The notes: generated from the letters alone by a model not told the origin. 11,326 nucleotides of DNA from Candidatus Parvarchaeota archaeon (GCA_025920305.1 JAPDMB010000015.1:1-11326); one strand, 5' to 3'. Shown: positions 1 to 6,576, numbered from the stretch's first letter. Numbers and translations are program-made.

Positions 1-162
1 CCTATAATTAAATGTTTCAAGGGAGACGATTATATAGAAGAATGCATCGGCTATGGTCATCTTCTGTTCGACGGCGAATATGATGGACGTGAAAAACAGG
101 ATGAGAGTAAGGACCAATGCAGCGATCAAAAACTTCTGTCTTGTCTCTTTGAATGTCTCCAC
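1..162 (-). CDS. Partial two-transmembrane ion-channel-like protein (K+ channel pore fold, atypical filter)
   Basis: Only the first 54 codons lie in the window; the rest is beyond position 1. The peptide has a short charged start (VETFKETRQK), a hydrophobic helix at about residues 11-31, and then a stretch shaped like a K+ channel pore helix (ADAFFYIIVSLETFNYR, residues 38-54). Aligned with the family pattern VVTLTTVGYGD, the filter position reads T-F-N-Y-R, so both filter glycines appear to be lost. An in-frame TGA lies just upstream (181-183 region). The GTG at 160-162 was chosen because a TATA-like box at 183-192 sits about 26 bases upstream, implying a leaderless mRNA. The fold is inferred from pattern similarity over a short piece, so it could be another small membrane protein. 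Confidence 0.5.
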   Translation of the reverse strand, partial: METFKETRQKFLIAALVLTLILFFTSIIFAVEQKMTIADAFFYIIVSLETFNYR

Positions 163-182
163 TAAATCTAATAGCAGCTGTC

Positions 183-192
183 AATTTAAAAG
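183..192 (-). promoter_or_regulatory. TATA-like box of the channel gene
   Basis: On the minus strand the sequence reads CTTTTAAATT, centred about 26 bases before the GTG at 162. That is archaeal box A spacing with transcription starting at or next to the start codon. This is pattern evidence only. Confidence 0.45.
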
Positions 193-272
193 TTTAGCAT
201 CGGCTTGATTTATGTCAGATCTCAGGTTCGAAGGAAATTTATATATAGTAAAGCGCCTATCTTTATCCTCAT

Positions 273-584
273 TCAAGGGCCCATTATCTCCATCTCTATG
301 TTCACCTCTTTAGGGATGGGAGTCTTCATTATCAGATGCAGCGCTTTAGGATCGGCCTGCATGTCTATGACCCTCTTATGGAGCCTAAGTTCCCATGTCT
401 CATAGCTCTCCCTGCCCGAGCCGTTTGGAGCCCTTCTGGTCGTGATCTTTATCTTCTTAGTAGGCACTGGTATCGGTCCGCGTATGGATGTGCCTAATTT
501 CTTAGATATATCAGCTATCTGCTCGCAGACCATCTTGAGCTGTTTCGTATCTGTGGATGTCAATTTTATCCTTGCCTTTTGCAT
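273..584 (-). CDS. rps10: 30S ribosomal protein S10 (uS10)
   Basis: Small-subunit ribosomal protein of the head domain. The 103 residues are normal archaeal length. The family pattern is clear throughout: the KARIKLTSTD start (strand 1), the GPIPVPTKK loop (about 36-44) that reaches into the 30S head, YETWELRLHKR (about 61-71), and a C-terminal strand VNIEMEIMGP. In many archaea S10 follows EF-1A; here it stands alone, divergent from the L7Ae operon. A palindromic TATA box at 607-616 is about 26 bases upstream of the ATG at 584 and no Shine-Dalgarno is visible, so the mRNA is probably leaderless. Stop codon TGA. Identification is secure. Confidence 0.97.
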   Translation of the reverse strand: MQKARIKLTSTDTKQLKMVCEQIADISKKLGTSIRGPIPVPTKKIKITTRRAPNGSGRESYETWELRLHKRVIDMQADPKALHLIMKTPIPKEVNIEMEIMGP

Positions 585-606
585 AGGTTATCTATCTACA
601 ATTCAA

Positions 607-616
607 TATTTAAATA
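607..616. promoter_or_regulatory. Shared palindromic TATA box between rps10 and rpl7ae
   Basis: TATTTAAATA is a perfect 10-base palindrome. Its centre (611.5) is about 27 bases from the S10 ATG (584), giving a leaderless transcript. On plus it predicts a start near 637, leaving a leader of about 24 bases that carries GGAGG before L7Ae. One symmetric site could therefore serve both ribosomal transcription units, although two TBP/TFB complexes could not bind it at once. Confidence 0.6.
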
Positions 617-650
617 CGTATGTCAATACTATATGTGAATCAAAATTGAA

Positions 651-655
651 GGAGG
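651..655 (+). promoter_or_regulatory. Shine-Dalgarno of rpl7ae
   Basis: GGAGG ends 6 bases before the ATG at 662. It fixes the L7Ae start and shows that this organism mixes leadered genes with leaderless ones. Confidence 0.7.
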
Positions 656-661
656 CTGAAT

Positions 662-1006
662 ATGGATGAAGCTGAAAAAGGTTTAGAAAATCAAGTTTAC
701 TCTGTTTTGGAAAGGATAAGAGTGAAGGGCGGAGTCATAAGAAAGGGCGTAAATGAGGTCACAAAAGCCCTGGAGAGGGGGCAGGCGAAGTTAGTCGTAG
801 TCGCAGCCGACGTCTCGCCGAAGGAGATCGTGATGCATCTGCCGCTTCTATCGAAGGACAAGAATGTACCGTATATCTCTGTGGGCAGCAGGCAGCAGCT
901 CGGCAACGTCATCGGTATAAATGTGGGCACATCGGCCGTGGCAGTCATAGACGCAGGGGAAGAGGATCATTCCCTGCAGGAGCTGATAAAGAAGATAACG
1001 AAGTAA
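662..1006 (+). CDS. rpl7ae: 50S ribosomal protein L7Ae (eL8), kink-turn RNA binder
   Basis: L7Ae binds kink-turn RNAs. In archaea it is part of the large ribosomal subunit and also of box C/D and H/ACA guide RNPs and, in many species, RNase P. The 114-residue length is typical. The RNA-contact signature RKGVNEVTKALERGQAKLV (about 27-45) matches the family RKG.NE.TK..ERG, with Val in place of the usual Thr in NETTK. It is followed by VVAADVSPKEIVMHLPLL (about 46-63) and the loop VPYISVGSRQQLG. The start is set by GGAGG at 651-655. It is the first gene of a tandem L7Ae-S28e-L24e set, with a 28-base gap before S28e. Stop codon TAA. Confidence 0.97.
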   Translation: MDEAEKGLENQVYSVLERIRVKGGVIRKGVNEVTKALERGQAKLVVVAADVSPKEIVMHLPLLSKDKNVPYISVGSRQQLGNVIGINVGTSAVAVIDAGEEDHSLQELIKKITK

Positions 1007-1034
1007 TCGATCAGTTCAAGCGTTCAGCGGTATT

Positions 1035-1301
1035 ATGGCAGAAAAGGAACCTAAGGTGGAGAAGAATACCCAGCAGGTTAAGACTGGGAAGGAAGTCTAT
1101 CCAAGGGAGGCTTATCCGGCAGAAGTCGTTGAGATAGTCGGCAGGCTCGGGGCATCGGGGGAGATCGTCCAGGTAAGGTGCAAGGTCCTCAGCGGGTTTG
1201 ACAAGGACAAGGTGATACGAAGGAATGTAAGAGGGCCAATCGCCATAGGCGACATACTCATGCTTAGAGAGACGGAGATGGAAGCGCTCCCTGTAAGGTG
1301 A
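1035..1301 (+). CDS. rps28e: 30S ribosomal protein S28e (eS28)
   Basis: Small OB-fold ribosomal protein near the mRNA exit/E site. Residues 27-88 match the family closely: YPAEVVEIVGRLGASGE, then VQVRCKVLSG, VIRRNVRGPIAIGDILML and a final RETEMEALPVR. At 88 residues it is longer than the usual archaeal form of about 70, because of a Lys/Glu/Gln-rich extension of about 18 residues (MAEKEPKVEKNTQQVKTGKE). No start codon inside that extension restores the usual length and no clear Shine-Dalgarno precedes ATG 1035, so the extension is probably real. It is second in the L7Ae operon and its TGA stop overlaps the L24e ribosome binding site. Confidence 0.95.
   Translation: MAEKEPKVEKNTQQVKTGKEVYPREAYPAEVVEIVGRLGASGEIVQVRCKVLSGFDKDKVIRRNVRGPIAIGDILMLRETEMEALPVR
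1296..1301 (+). promoter_or_regulatory. Shine-Dalgarno of rpl24e, overlapping the rps28e stop
   Basis: AGGTGA at 1296-1301 contains the S28e stop TGA and lies 5 bases before the L24e ATG at 1307. This arrangement favours translational coupling of the two ribosomal proteins. Confidence 0.6.
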
Positions 1302-1306
1302 CCTCT

Positions 1307-1477
1307 ATGGTGAAATGTGCTTTCTGCGGAGAGGATCTGAAGCAGGGCAGCGGCTTCATGTACGTAAAGGTTGATGGGACAGTCTTGCATTTTGACAGGA
1401 GGAAATGTTTTTCGTATTACCTGATGGGGAGGGATCCAAGGAATTTCAAGTGGACCGCAGCCTCTAAGAATGGATAA
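1307..1477 (+). CDS. rpl24e: 50S ribosomal protein L24e (eL24), lacking one zinc cysteine
   Basis: This 56-residue large-subunit protein matches archaeal eL24: MVKCAFCGEDLKQGSG (1-16), MYVKVDGTVLHF (18-29), then KC (33-34) and GRDPRNFKWT (41-50). The family normally binds zinc through C-x2-C and C-x3-C. Here C4, C7 and C34 remain, but the third position is Asp30 (HFDRRKC instead of the usual FCSSKC), so zinc binding is altered or lost; eukaryotic eL24 also lacks some of these cysteines. The start is supported by AGGTGA 5 bases upstream. It is last in the L7Ae-S28e-L24e operon. The NDK and IF2 genes that follow in many archaea are absent. Its TAA stop is also the first three bases of the next gene's TATA box. 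Confidence 0.93.
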   Translation: MVKCAFCGEDLKQGSGFMYVKVDGTVLHFDRRKCFSYYLMGRDPRNFKWTAASKNG

Positions 1478-1483
1478 ATATAT
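1475..1483 (+). promoter_or_regulatory. TATA box of the first surface-protein gene
   Basis: TAAATATAT is centred 24 bases before the ATG at 1503, predicting a leaderless transcript. It overlaps the L24e stop codon and marks the end of the ribosomal unit. Confidence 0.55.
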
Positions 1484-1502
1484 TCACCGTATAATCCTAT
1501 AG

Positions 1503-2366
1503 ATGAACAAAAGAGGGTTCAGAGGCTTTATTGACTTCGTGATAGCTCTTGTAATAGGCTTAGCCATCATGGTGGTCGTTGCATACATCTTCCTTTACGG
1601 ATCAAACAGCCTGGGCGGCGCGGTTTCGTCCATAAGCTCATATATAAGCTTGACCCAAACCAGCCTGACGACCGGCTTTAGCGTCTTAACAGGAGACCTT
1701 CTTCCCTCCTTTAACGACGAAAGCTTCATGGCGCAATTCTACGGCAGCAGTGGATGTATATCTCTGCTGAACGAACTGTCAAGGAATGCTGTCTTAACCG
1801 CTCCTAATAATCCCTCCTCCCTATCAGGAAGGTTTTTCGTATGCTCTGGCACATATAAACCATTTGAGTTCGTAGCCTCAGGATCGCAAAGCAGCAGCGT
1901 TTGGAACTATCTAAGTCCTTCGGCTAATGATGTCCTTCCGAACTGGGTGCTATATTCAAAGCCGCAGCTGTCGTTCCTCAGCGACATAGCCGAGGTCAAT
2001 GGTAGCAAGGGGACCATGACTTTCATCAACAATTCGCTTGTCAGCAACAGCCAGAATTATCTGTCTGCGATGGAGGAGGATCTAAGTCAGTCATGTATAT
2101 CATTCCTAAACGCCACAGTCTCGCCGTATAACGACTATGGCGTCCCATCAGCGTACATAACGGCGATGGACTGCGTCCCGCTAAATATAGAGGGAGGCCA
2201 GCCGATGTTCATAAGCGTTAAGGACCTGTTCTGCCAGACAAGCGGCCTCAGCTGCAATTATAATCCGTTTCTCTTCCTACACGGCTCGCCTGGAAGCATC
2301 ACCGAGCAGAGGTGCTACTATCAGAGCGGAGATCCATCCATGTCCTGCGTCGAGTATATCGGATGA
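1503..2366 (+). CDS. Unrecognised secreted or membrane-anchored surface protein with a prepilin-like N-terminus
   Basis: I do not recognise the family. The 287-residue protein opens with a positively charged MNKRGFRGF followed by a hydrophobic helix (about 9-32). A basic stretch ending in Gly directly before a helix resembles archaeal type IV prepilin (class III) signals, but an ordinary N-terminal anchor fits equally well. The rest looks extracellular: rich in Ser, Asn, Tyr and Phe, with eight cysteines (85, 114, 198, 224, 244, 251, 271, 282), an even number suited to disulfides, and three N-glycosylation sequons (N166, N176, N203). It has its own leaderless promoter, and a second protein of the same style follows 43 bases downstream. 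Likely a cell-envelope or pilus component by inference. Stop codon TGA. Confidence 0.7.
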   Translation: MNKRGFRGFIDFVIALVIGLAIMVVVAYIFLYGSNSLGGAVSSISSYISLTQTSLTTGFSVLTGDLLPSFNDESFMAQFYGSSGCISLLNELSRNAVLTAPNNPSSLSGRFFVCSGTYKPFEFVASGSQSSSVWNYLSPSANDVLPNWVLYSKPQLSFLSDIAEVNGSKGTMTFINNSLVSNSQNYLSAMEEDLSQSCISFLNATVSPYNDYGVPSAYITAMDCVPLNIEGGQPMFISVKDLFCQTSGLSCNYNPFLFLHGSPGSITEQRCYYQSGDPSMSCVEYIG

Positions 2367-2409
2367 GGTCTGAGTAAAGTTATTATTGGTAAAGATACTA
2401 TCATTTTGA

Positions 2410-3537
2410 ATGGATGTGCTGATATGGTTCGGGATGCTGTTGATGATGCTCTTCATCATCCTATTCATGTACACCTTAATAAGCAATATAATATCTCCTA
2501 ACAATTCTCTGACATCATTCCAGAATCTGATGTCGATGACCAGTTCAGCCTGCACCTCGCTGCAGTCATCAACCTCCCTGCAGTTCTCCTCTCCAAATTC
2601 AGTCGTATATCAGATATACGATGGCAGCGGGTGCAATAGCTCCGTCCTGTATCCTGCGCAGGAGGAGGGATATTTCTCCACATCCTCGCCTTATGACAGC
2701 TCTTCATCGGTAGGAAATTACCTTCTCTGTTACGCCCAGACGACGAGCTCATTCACCGGCAGCACAGGGCAGTATTATTTTCCCTCAGCTGACGCGTATC
2801 TCATGGCCTCTCCGAACTATTTTTATGTCGACGGCTATAAGTCTGCATATGACATATTGCAGCCTCCAAATTACACCATACCGAACCCTTACTCTCTAAA
2901 CACGGTCGTTACCTTCAATTTCAACGGCTTAAGCAACAGCCTTCAGTTTCCCTCAAATTTCTACTATTTCTCATTCTCCGGCTCATCAAATGATTTTCTC
3001 CAGGAGGCTAACATATCATTTTTCAATAGTTCTTCGACTGGCATAACATACTGTTATAGTCAGGTTATATACAATATCAATGCCGGGAAATTCACACTCA
3101 ATGGAGAAATAAACTTCTCTAAGAACTGCGGGTCGGCGATAGACATATCCGGCATAAACATAACCTTCCAGTCCAGCGGTCCGCAGCCTTCCAATGCAAA
3201 CCCTTTCAATGTAAGCCTCTTTGGAAATGATATTGTGTTCACCCCTCCTTCAATATCCAAATACGCTCTTGATTATCAGACAGGGATGTGCGGTGATATG
3301 TATGGGTATTATAAGGAGTTCAAGAAAGGGACCCTGGTATGCCAGCCTATAATCTGCAGCGGGAGCAATTACTTTTTGACCGACCCGGCTGGGAATGCTC
3401 TGGAGGCTATACAGGGCGGGCAGTTCAGCTTCTTTGAGGTTCAGAGCGGCGGCATTGGAGCGCTGCAGATCACTAACCCGAACAGCGAGAATATCTGCGA
3501 TTACTCCCCCGTCGCGCCGGGGTGTTCGAAAAGCTGA
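2410..3537 (+). CDS. Unrecognised surface protein, N-terminal anchor with a large Ser/Asn/Tyr-rich ectodomain
   Basis: Family not recognised. The 375 residues begin with one strong hydrophobic helix (about 4-29), with almost no charge before it, so it looks like an N-terminal anchor rather than a prepilin signal. The ectodomain is low in charge and rich in Ser, Tyr, Phe and Asn. It has ten cysteines (48, 75, 107, 215, 240, 294, 311, 316, 363, 372) and eight N-x-S/T sequons (N31, N76, N154, N201, N206, N235, N250, N267). Its composition and layout match the upstream 287-residue protein, suggesting a functional pair, either duplicated and diverged or partners in one surface structure. ATG 2410 is the first start after an in-frame stop region; no clear Shine-Dalgarno. 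Stop codon TGA, then an 85-base convergent gap to the antiporter. Confidence 0.72.
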   Translation: MDVLIWFGMLLMMLFIILFMYTLISNIISPNNSLTSFQNLMSMTSSACTSLQSSTSLQFSSPNSVVYQIYDGSGCNSSVLYPAQEEGYFSTSSPYDSSSSVGNYLLCYAQTTSSFTGSTGQYYFPSADAYLMASPNYFYVDGYKSAYDILQPPNYTIPNPYSLNTVVTFNFNGLSNSLQFPSNFYYFSFSGSSNDFLQEANISFFNSSSTGITYCYSQVIYNINAGKFTLNGEINFSKNCGSAIDISGINITFQSSGPQPSNANPFNVSLFGNDIVFTPPSISKYALDYQTGMCGDMYGYYKEFKKGTLVCQPIICSGSNYFLTDPAGNALEAIQGGQFSFFEVQSGGIGALQITNPNSENICDYSPVAPGCSKS

Positions 3538-3622
3538 TCAAATAGTGGTCTCCTACTGATAAAACACATCTACTCTCGCCTATCCTCAACAAGGAAACCG
3601 ATGCCCTTTAGGAGTGGGTAGT

Positions 3623-4822
3623 CTACCGTCTACTGTTGTAGTACAGTAGTATGCCGTTTATGAATATCGTTATGAAGATAACGCTGAAGATGACATCTAT
3701 GAAGGCATTAACATGCATCAGCCCATATTCCAAAGGAAGTGTCGAAAGGACGGCAGCTCCTAAGCCGCGCGAAAGCATCGCGCTTACATCGGACATGTCT
3801 CTGCGGCCTAGTTTGTTCTTGTACAACGAAAGTCTCGTGCCTGCGATGCGGACTAGGAGCAGCCCGACTGAAATTATCGCCCCGATGATAAAGAAGGTTG
3901 TGCTGCTGAAGGTTACCAGCCCTCCAAGGTAGACGAAGAAGAATGTTGTCACTATGAAGGTTATCAGGTTGTTGAATGATTTGGATTCCTTATCAAGGGT
4001 GAAGTAGTGCGGATGCCTGTATTTGAGCGCCCTATAGATGACCTCCCCATTTGCGATTATTATGCCGAATGTAAGGGCAGAGAGGGGACCATTCCCGCCA
4101 AGGTAATTAGCTATCAGATAGACTATAAAGACCATCGACAGCGATGCGACGTATGAGAATTCATATTTCCTCCGCTGTATCGCCCCCATAGCAGGTATCC
4201 ATATCAGTCCAAACACCGCGCCTATGACGATGCCTATCGAGAACTCCGATGCTATGGCAGAGGCAGCGGTCACCACGTTGTAACTCGACAGCAGGATTAT
4301 GCTTATCATCGCAAGCGCGAGCACGATTCCGATAGGATCAGTCAGAGTCGCCTCAAGCGTAACCAAAGTCTTGGCTGAAGACTTCATCCTTATCTGCTCG
4401 GAGATTATGGGTATTATCGCCACGCTCGAACCGCCGAGTATGAATGCGAACAGAAGCGAGTAAACTGGAGAGTAGCCGAAGATCATCATTATGAGCATGA
4501 CTACAGCTGCGGAGAGTGTGAAATTTATGAGCGCAAGCTTCAGCGCAGCAGGCATCAATTTAAGCGATTTATATACGTTGAGCCTGAGGCCTACGTTGAA
4601 AAGCACGACGGTAAGGACGACTGTGGAGACGAGGGGCGATATGTTCACGAGCGCATTTCGGCTTATTACCCCTAGAAGGGGGCCTAGGATGATGCCGAAG
4701 GTCACAAGCCATACTATTGCGGGTATCCTCGTGCGCTTGGCCAGGGTGTTCCCTATGAAGCCTATCAATATTATACCGGCTGCGCCGAGTATGTATATTG
4801 CTACAGTCTCATTGCTGAGCAT
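3623..4822 (-). CDS. CPA1/NhaP-type cation/proton antiporter
   Basis: This 399-residue polytopic membrane protein of about 12-13 helices belongs to the Na+/H+ exchanger superfamily, which exchanges Na+ or K+ for H+ to control pH and ion balance. Seen in the sequence: VLFNVGLRL (about 73-81) like the TM3 F.xGL motif; ILGGSSVAIIPII (128-140), the unwound TM4 region; the ion site LEATLTDPIGIV (156-167), with E157 and D162 but Thr161 where CPA1 members usually have Asn; and a basic SRGLGAAVL motif (351-359) like the family RG...A. It ends after the membrane domain with no TrkA-C or other regulatory tail. GGTGAT immediately upstream supports ATG 4822. Stop codon TAG. Na+ versus K+ preference cannot be read from sequence. 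Confidence 0.88.
   Translation of the reverse strand: MLSNETVAIYILGAAGIILIGFIGNTLAKRTRIPAIVWLVTFGIILGPLLGVISRNALVNISPLVSTVVLTVVLFNVGLRLNVYKSLKLMPAALKLALINFTLSAAVVMLIMMIFGYSPVYSLLFAFILGGSSVAIIPIISEQIRMKSSAKTLVTLEATLTDPIGIVLALAMISIILLSSYNVVTAASAIASEFSIGIVIGAVFGLIWIPAMGAIQRRKYEFSYVASLSMVFIVYLIANYLGGNGPLSALTFGIIIANGEVIYRALKYRHPHYFTLDKESKSFNNLITFIVTTFFFVYLGGLVTFSSTTFFIIGAIISVGLLLVRIAGTRLSLYKNKLGRRDMSDVSAMLSRGLGAAVLSTLPLEYGLMHVNAFIDVIFSVIFITIFINGILLYYNSRR
3630..3649. repeat. Short inverted repeat at the antiporter 3' end
   Basis: CTACTGT (3630-3636) and ACAGTAG (3643-3649) form a 7-bp stem with a 6-base loop inside the last antiporter codons, next to the convergent junction. It could be a 3' RNA structure, but no T-run follows on either strand, so terminator function is not supported. 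Confidence 0.3.
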
Positions 4823-4824
4823 AC

Positions 4825-4830
4825 ATCACC
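4825..4830 (-). promoter_or_regulatory. Shine-Dalgarno of the antiporter gene
   Basis: On minus the sequence is GGGTGATGT directly before the ATG. GGTGAT matches the complement of the archaeal 16S 3' end in the correct register and settles the antiporter start. A TTTAAA box near 4896-4901 predicts a leader of about 50 bases. Confidence 0.55.
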
Positions 4831-5011
4831 CTATAGTCAACTATGCCTAGTGGACTAGTTAACCTGTTGTATCTACCAGCCATCAGCCTTCTTTCTTTAA
4901 ACCTTATGCACCCCATTTTATCTATTCTATTCTGTGATATTTAACCCTTGTTAACTCCGGTGTCTGCGCCTCGCAAATTTAAAATTAGTTAACCGCGTGT
5001 TTGAGCCTTGC

Positions 5012-6148
5012 CTATATCACTATATTAAAGTATACGGAGGCTATATGGCCGATTAGAAATGTGGCAAATGCGGCCATAAGGCTAAGAAGCAGAGCCCTTA
5101 AAATGTATTTAGGAGGGTTCTCATTTGAATTCAGAGCTATTATAAATGAAGTCACCGCTATCGCAATCGATGTGAGAACAACAGAGATTATTAAGTTATA
5201 GTACACATTTGAGTTTACGACTGAGCCTATCAGAAAGCTTATAAGAGGGATTATAGCCCCAAGGATGTAGAAAACGCCGACGTAAACAGCGTCTTTAAAT
5301 GGCCTTTCTGTGTCTTTTCTATCGTACATTTTGGCTTCTCCTCCGATAAAACTCATCAACGGGTTGTTTTTCTCTCTTTCTAGAACTCTATAGATAGGGT
5401 CCCTCTTAGATCTTAACTTCGATATTAAGCTGTCTATATCTTTGCTGAATTTCTTGTAGTTATTTAATCGATACTTTAGATCCTCTTTAAGCCTTTCCTT
5501 TGCTACCTGCAGTTCCAGCTCCAATCTGTTTATCTCAGCGATATTTATGTCCTTTTCTGATCTCGAAGATAGATAAGCGCCTACGGCCATAGATGTTGTG
5601 CCTGATACCCCTACAATTGTGCCTGCGATCGCTATAAGCAAATTGTTGTGTATAGCCCCCGTGAGCCCCGCAACTGCGGCCAGAACCTCAACCAAGCCGT
5701 CGTTCATGCCGAAAATGATATCTCTTATGTGCGATAATACCTTGCTTTCCCAGGGATCCCTTTTTATTAGTCTCTCCTGATAAATTTCCTCAACCAGATA
5801 ATTGATAATCTCCTCTTTGCGCTTGTCTGGTATCTTATTGAAGACCTTAGAGAGATCGGATAATTTTCTATTCTCAAGCGAATTTATAGCGCTTAAGGTA
5901 AGGCCTATGCCGAATAATCTTCTTAGTAAAATCAGCAGAAAAATCGTAAATTTATTCTTACTTTCCTTTATAGGTATATTCAGTTCGCTGTATATCTCTT
6001 TCCAGACTCTGATATGCTTTTTATCCAGCTCCTTAAGCCTATTAAGCTTCCTCTTTAAAGTCATGTTTCTCTCTGTTTCTCCCAGTCTAGAATAGATATT
6101 GTAAGACAGCTCTTCGGAGGCCAAAATCTTTTCAATTTCTTTGGGCAT
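5012..6148 (-). CDS. Ferritin-like/VIT1 (CCC1) fusion, probable iron or manganese transporter of MbfA type
   Basis: A 378-residue fusion. Residues 1-130 form a ferritin/rubrerythrin-like helical domain: SEELSYNIYSRL (11-22), KELDKKHIRVW (39-49, D42 and H45 in place of the usual E-x2-H), LLRRLFGIGLTLSAINSLEN (74-93, the segment with conserved E92) and EEIINYLVEEIYQ (112-124, Gln where His is usual). Residues 138-378 form a VIT1/CCC1 membrane domain: IRDIIFGMNDGLVEVLAAVAG (141-161), TTSMAVGAYLSSRSEKD (184-200), a charged metal-binding helical segment (about 200-280) and three more helices (284-310, 316-339, 348-375). Family members move Fe2+/Mn2+ in exchange for protons; the ferritin part is thought to sense or deliver iron. 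The gene is more A+T-rich than its neighbours. TATA-like box at 6175-6183; stop TAG. Confidence 0.87.
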   Translation of the reverse strand: MPKEIEKILASEELSYNIYSRLGETERNMTLKRKLNRLKELDKKHIRVWKEIYSELNIPIKESKNKFTIFLLILLRRLFGIGLTLSAINSLENRKLSDLSKVFNKIPDKRKEEIINYLVEEIYQERLIKRDPWESKVLSHIRDIIFGMNDGLVEVLAAVAGLTGAIHNNLLIAIAGTIVGVSGTTSMAVGAYLSSRSEKDINIAEINRLELELQVAKERLKEDLKYRLNNYKKFSKDIDSLISKLRSKRDPIYRVLEREKNNPLMSFIGGEAKMYDRKDTERPFKDAVYVGVFYILGAIIPLISFLIGSVVNSNVYYNLIISVVLTSIAIAVTSFIIALNSNENPPKYILRALLLSLMAAFATFLIGHIASVYFNIVI

Positions 6149-6174
6149 ATCAATTTATAATATAACCTGCATTG

Positions 6175-6183
6175 CTTTATATC
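6175..6183 (-). promoter_or_regulatory. TATA box of the ferritin-like/VIT gene
   Basis: The minus strand reads GATATAAAG, centred about 31 bases before the ATG at 6148, predicting a leader of only about 5 bases. A small CGGC-AAA-GCCG hairpin lies just upstream of it (about 6194-6204). Confidence 0.5.
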
Positions 6184-6300
6184 TCTATGACAGCCGGCAA
6201 AGCCGTTATAAAATACTGCCATTGCACAAATGTTTATTAAAGTTATTCAGTGGAAAATTTGCTCCGAGCGGTTTTAGGCGTGAATTCCCAGCGAAATACG

Positions 6301-6576
6301 TCAAATATCTACCTTCTTATCCTTCAAAGCCAGGCACACGGCATAGATATGGGAGCAGGGCTTGTTCTGCAGGGTATACCACTTGCAGTCGCACTGCCAT
6401 CGTTCGTCCCCGCTCTTCTCGGAGAAATACATCACATTATGCACCTTCTCATCGTCTTTTACGGTGAACGAGGCATGTTTGTCGGTCTTGTAATCCAATT
6501 TTACCTTATTTTTGAGCCTAAGAGCCTTTATATGAAGTTCGCCTGCCTCGGGCACATCAAGCAGTTCTATCTCCAT
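6301..6576 (-). CDS. Small stand-alone SWIM zinc-finger protein
   Basis: This 91-residue protein has a clear SWIM signature C-x-C-x9-C-x-H: C62, C64, C74 and H76, in WQCDCKWYTLQNKPCSHIYAV. SWIM modules bind zinc and usually mediate DNA or protein contacts; they occur in SWI2/SNF2 ATPases, MuDR transposases and, in archaea, with Shu2-type recombination partners or alone. Before the finger, a strand-rich N-terminus (MEIELLDVPEAG, FTVKDDEKVHNVMYFS) resembles the usual SWIM lead-in, where the domain reads out a modified substrate. ATG 6576 is preferred over an in-frame TTG one codon earlier, because an A/T-rich box near 6600-6608 sits about 26 bases away. The gene diverges from the phosphoesterase gene. 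Stop codon TGA. Exact role unknown. Confidence 0.82.
   Translation of the reverse strand: MEIELLDVPEAGELHIKALRLKNKVKLDYKTDKHASFTVKDDEKVHNVMYFSEKSGDERWQCDCKWYTLQNKPCSHIYAVCLALKDKKVDI

Noticed and set aside
222..245. GGTTCGAAGG motif resembling a tRNA T-loop
   Set aside because: No matching acceptor stem, D-arm or anticodon arm can be drawn around it on either strand.
3538..3622. Possible terminators in the convergent gap
   Set aside because: No T-run or strong stem was found on either strand.
6192..6300. Possible small RNA gene between the VIT and SWIM genes
   Set aside because: Only a 4-bp hairpin (CGGC-AAA-GCCG) is visible. No C/D box, kink-turn or tRNA pattern, and no convincing ORF.
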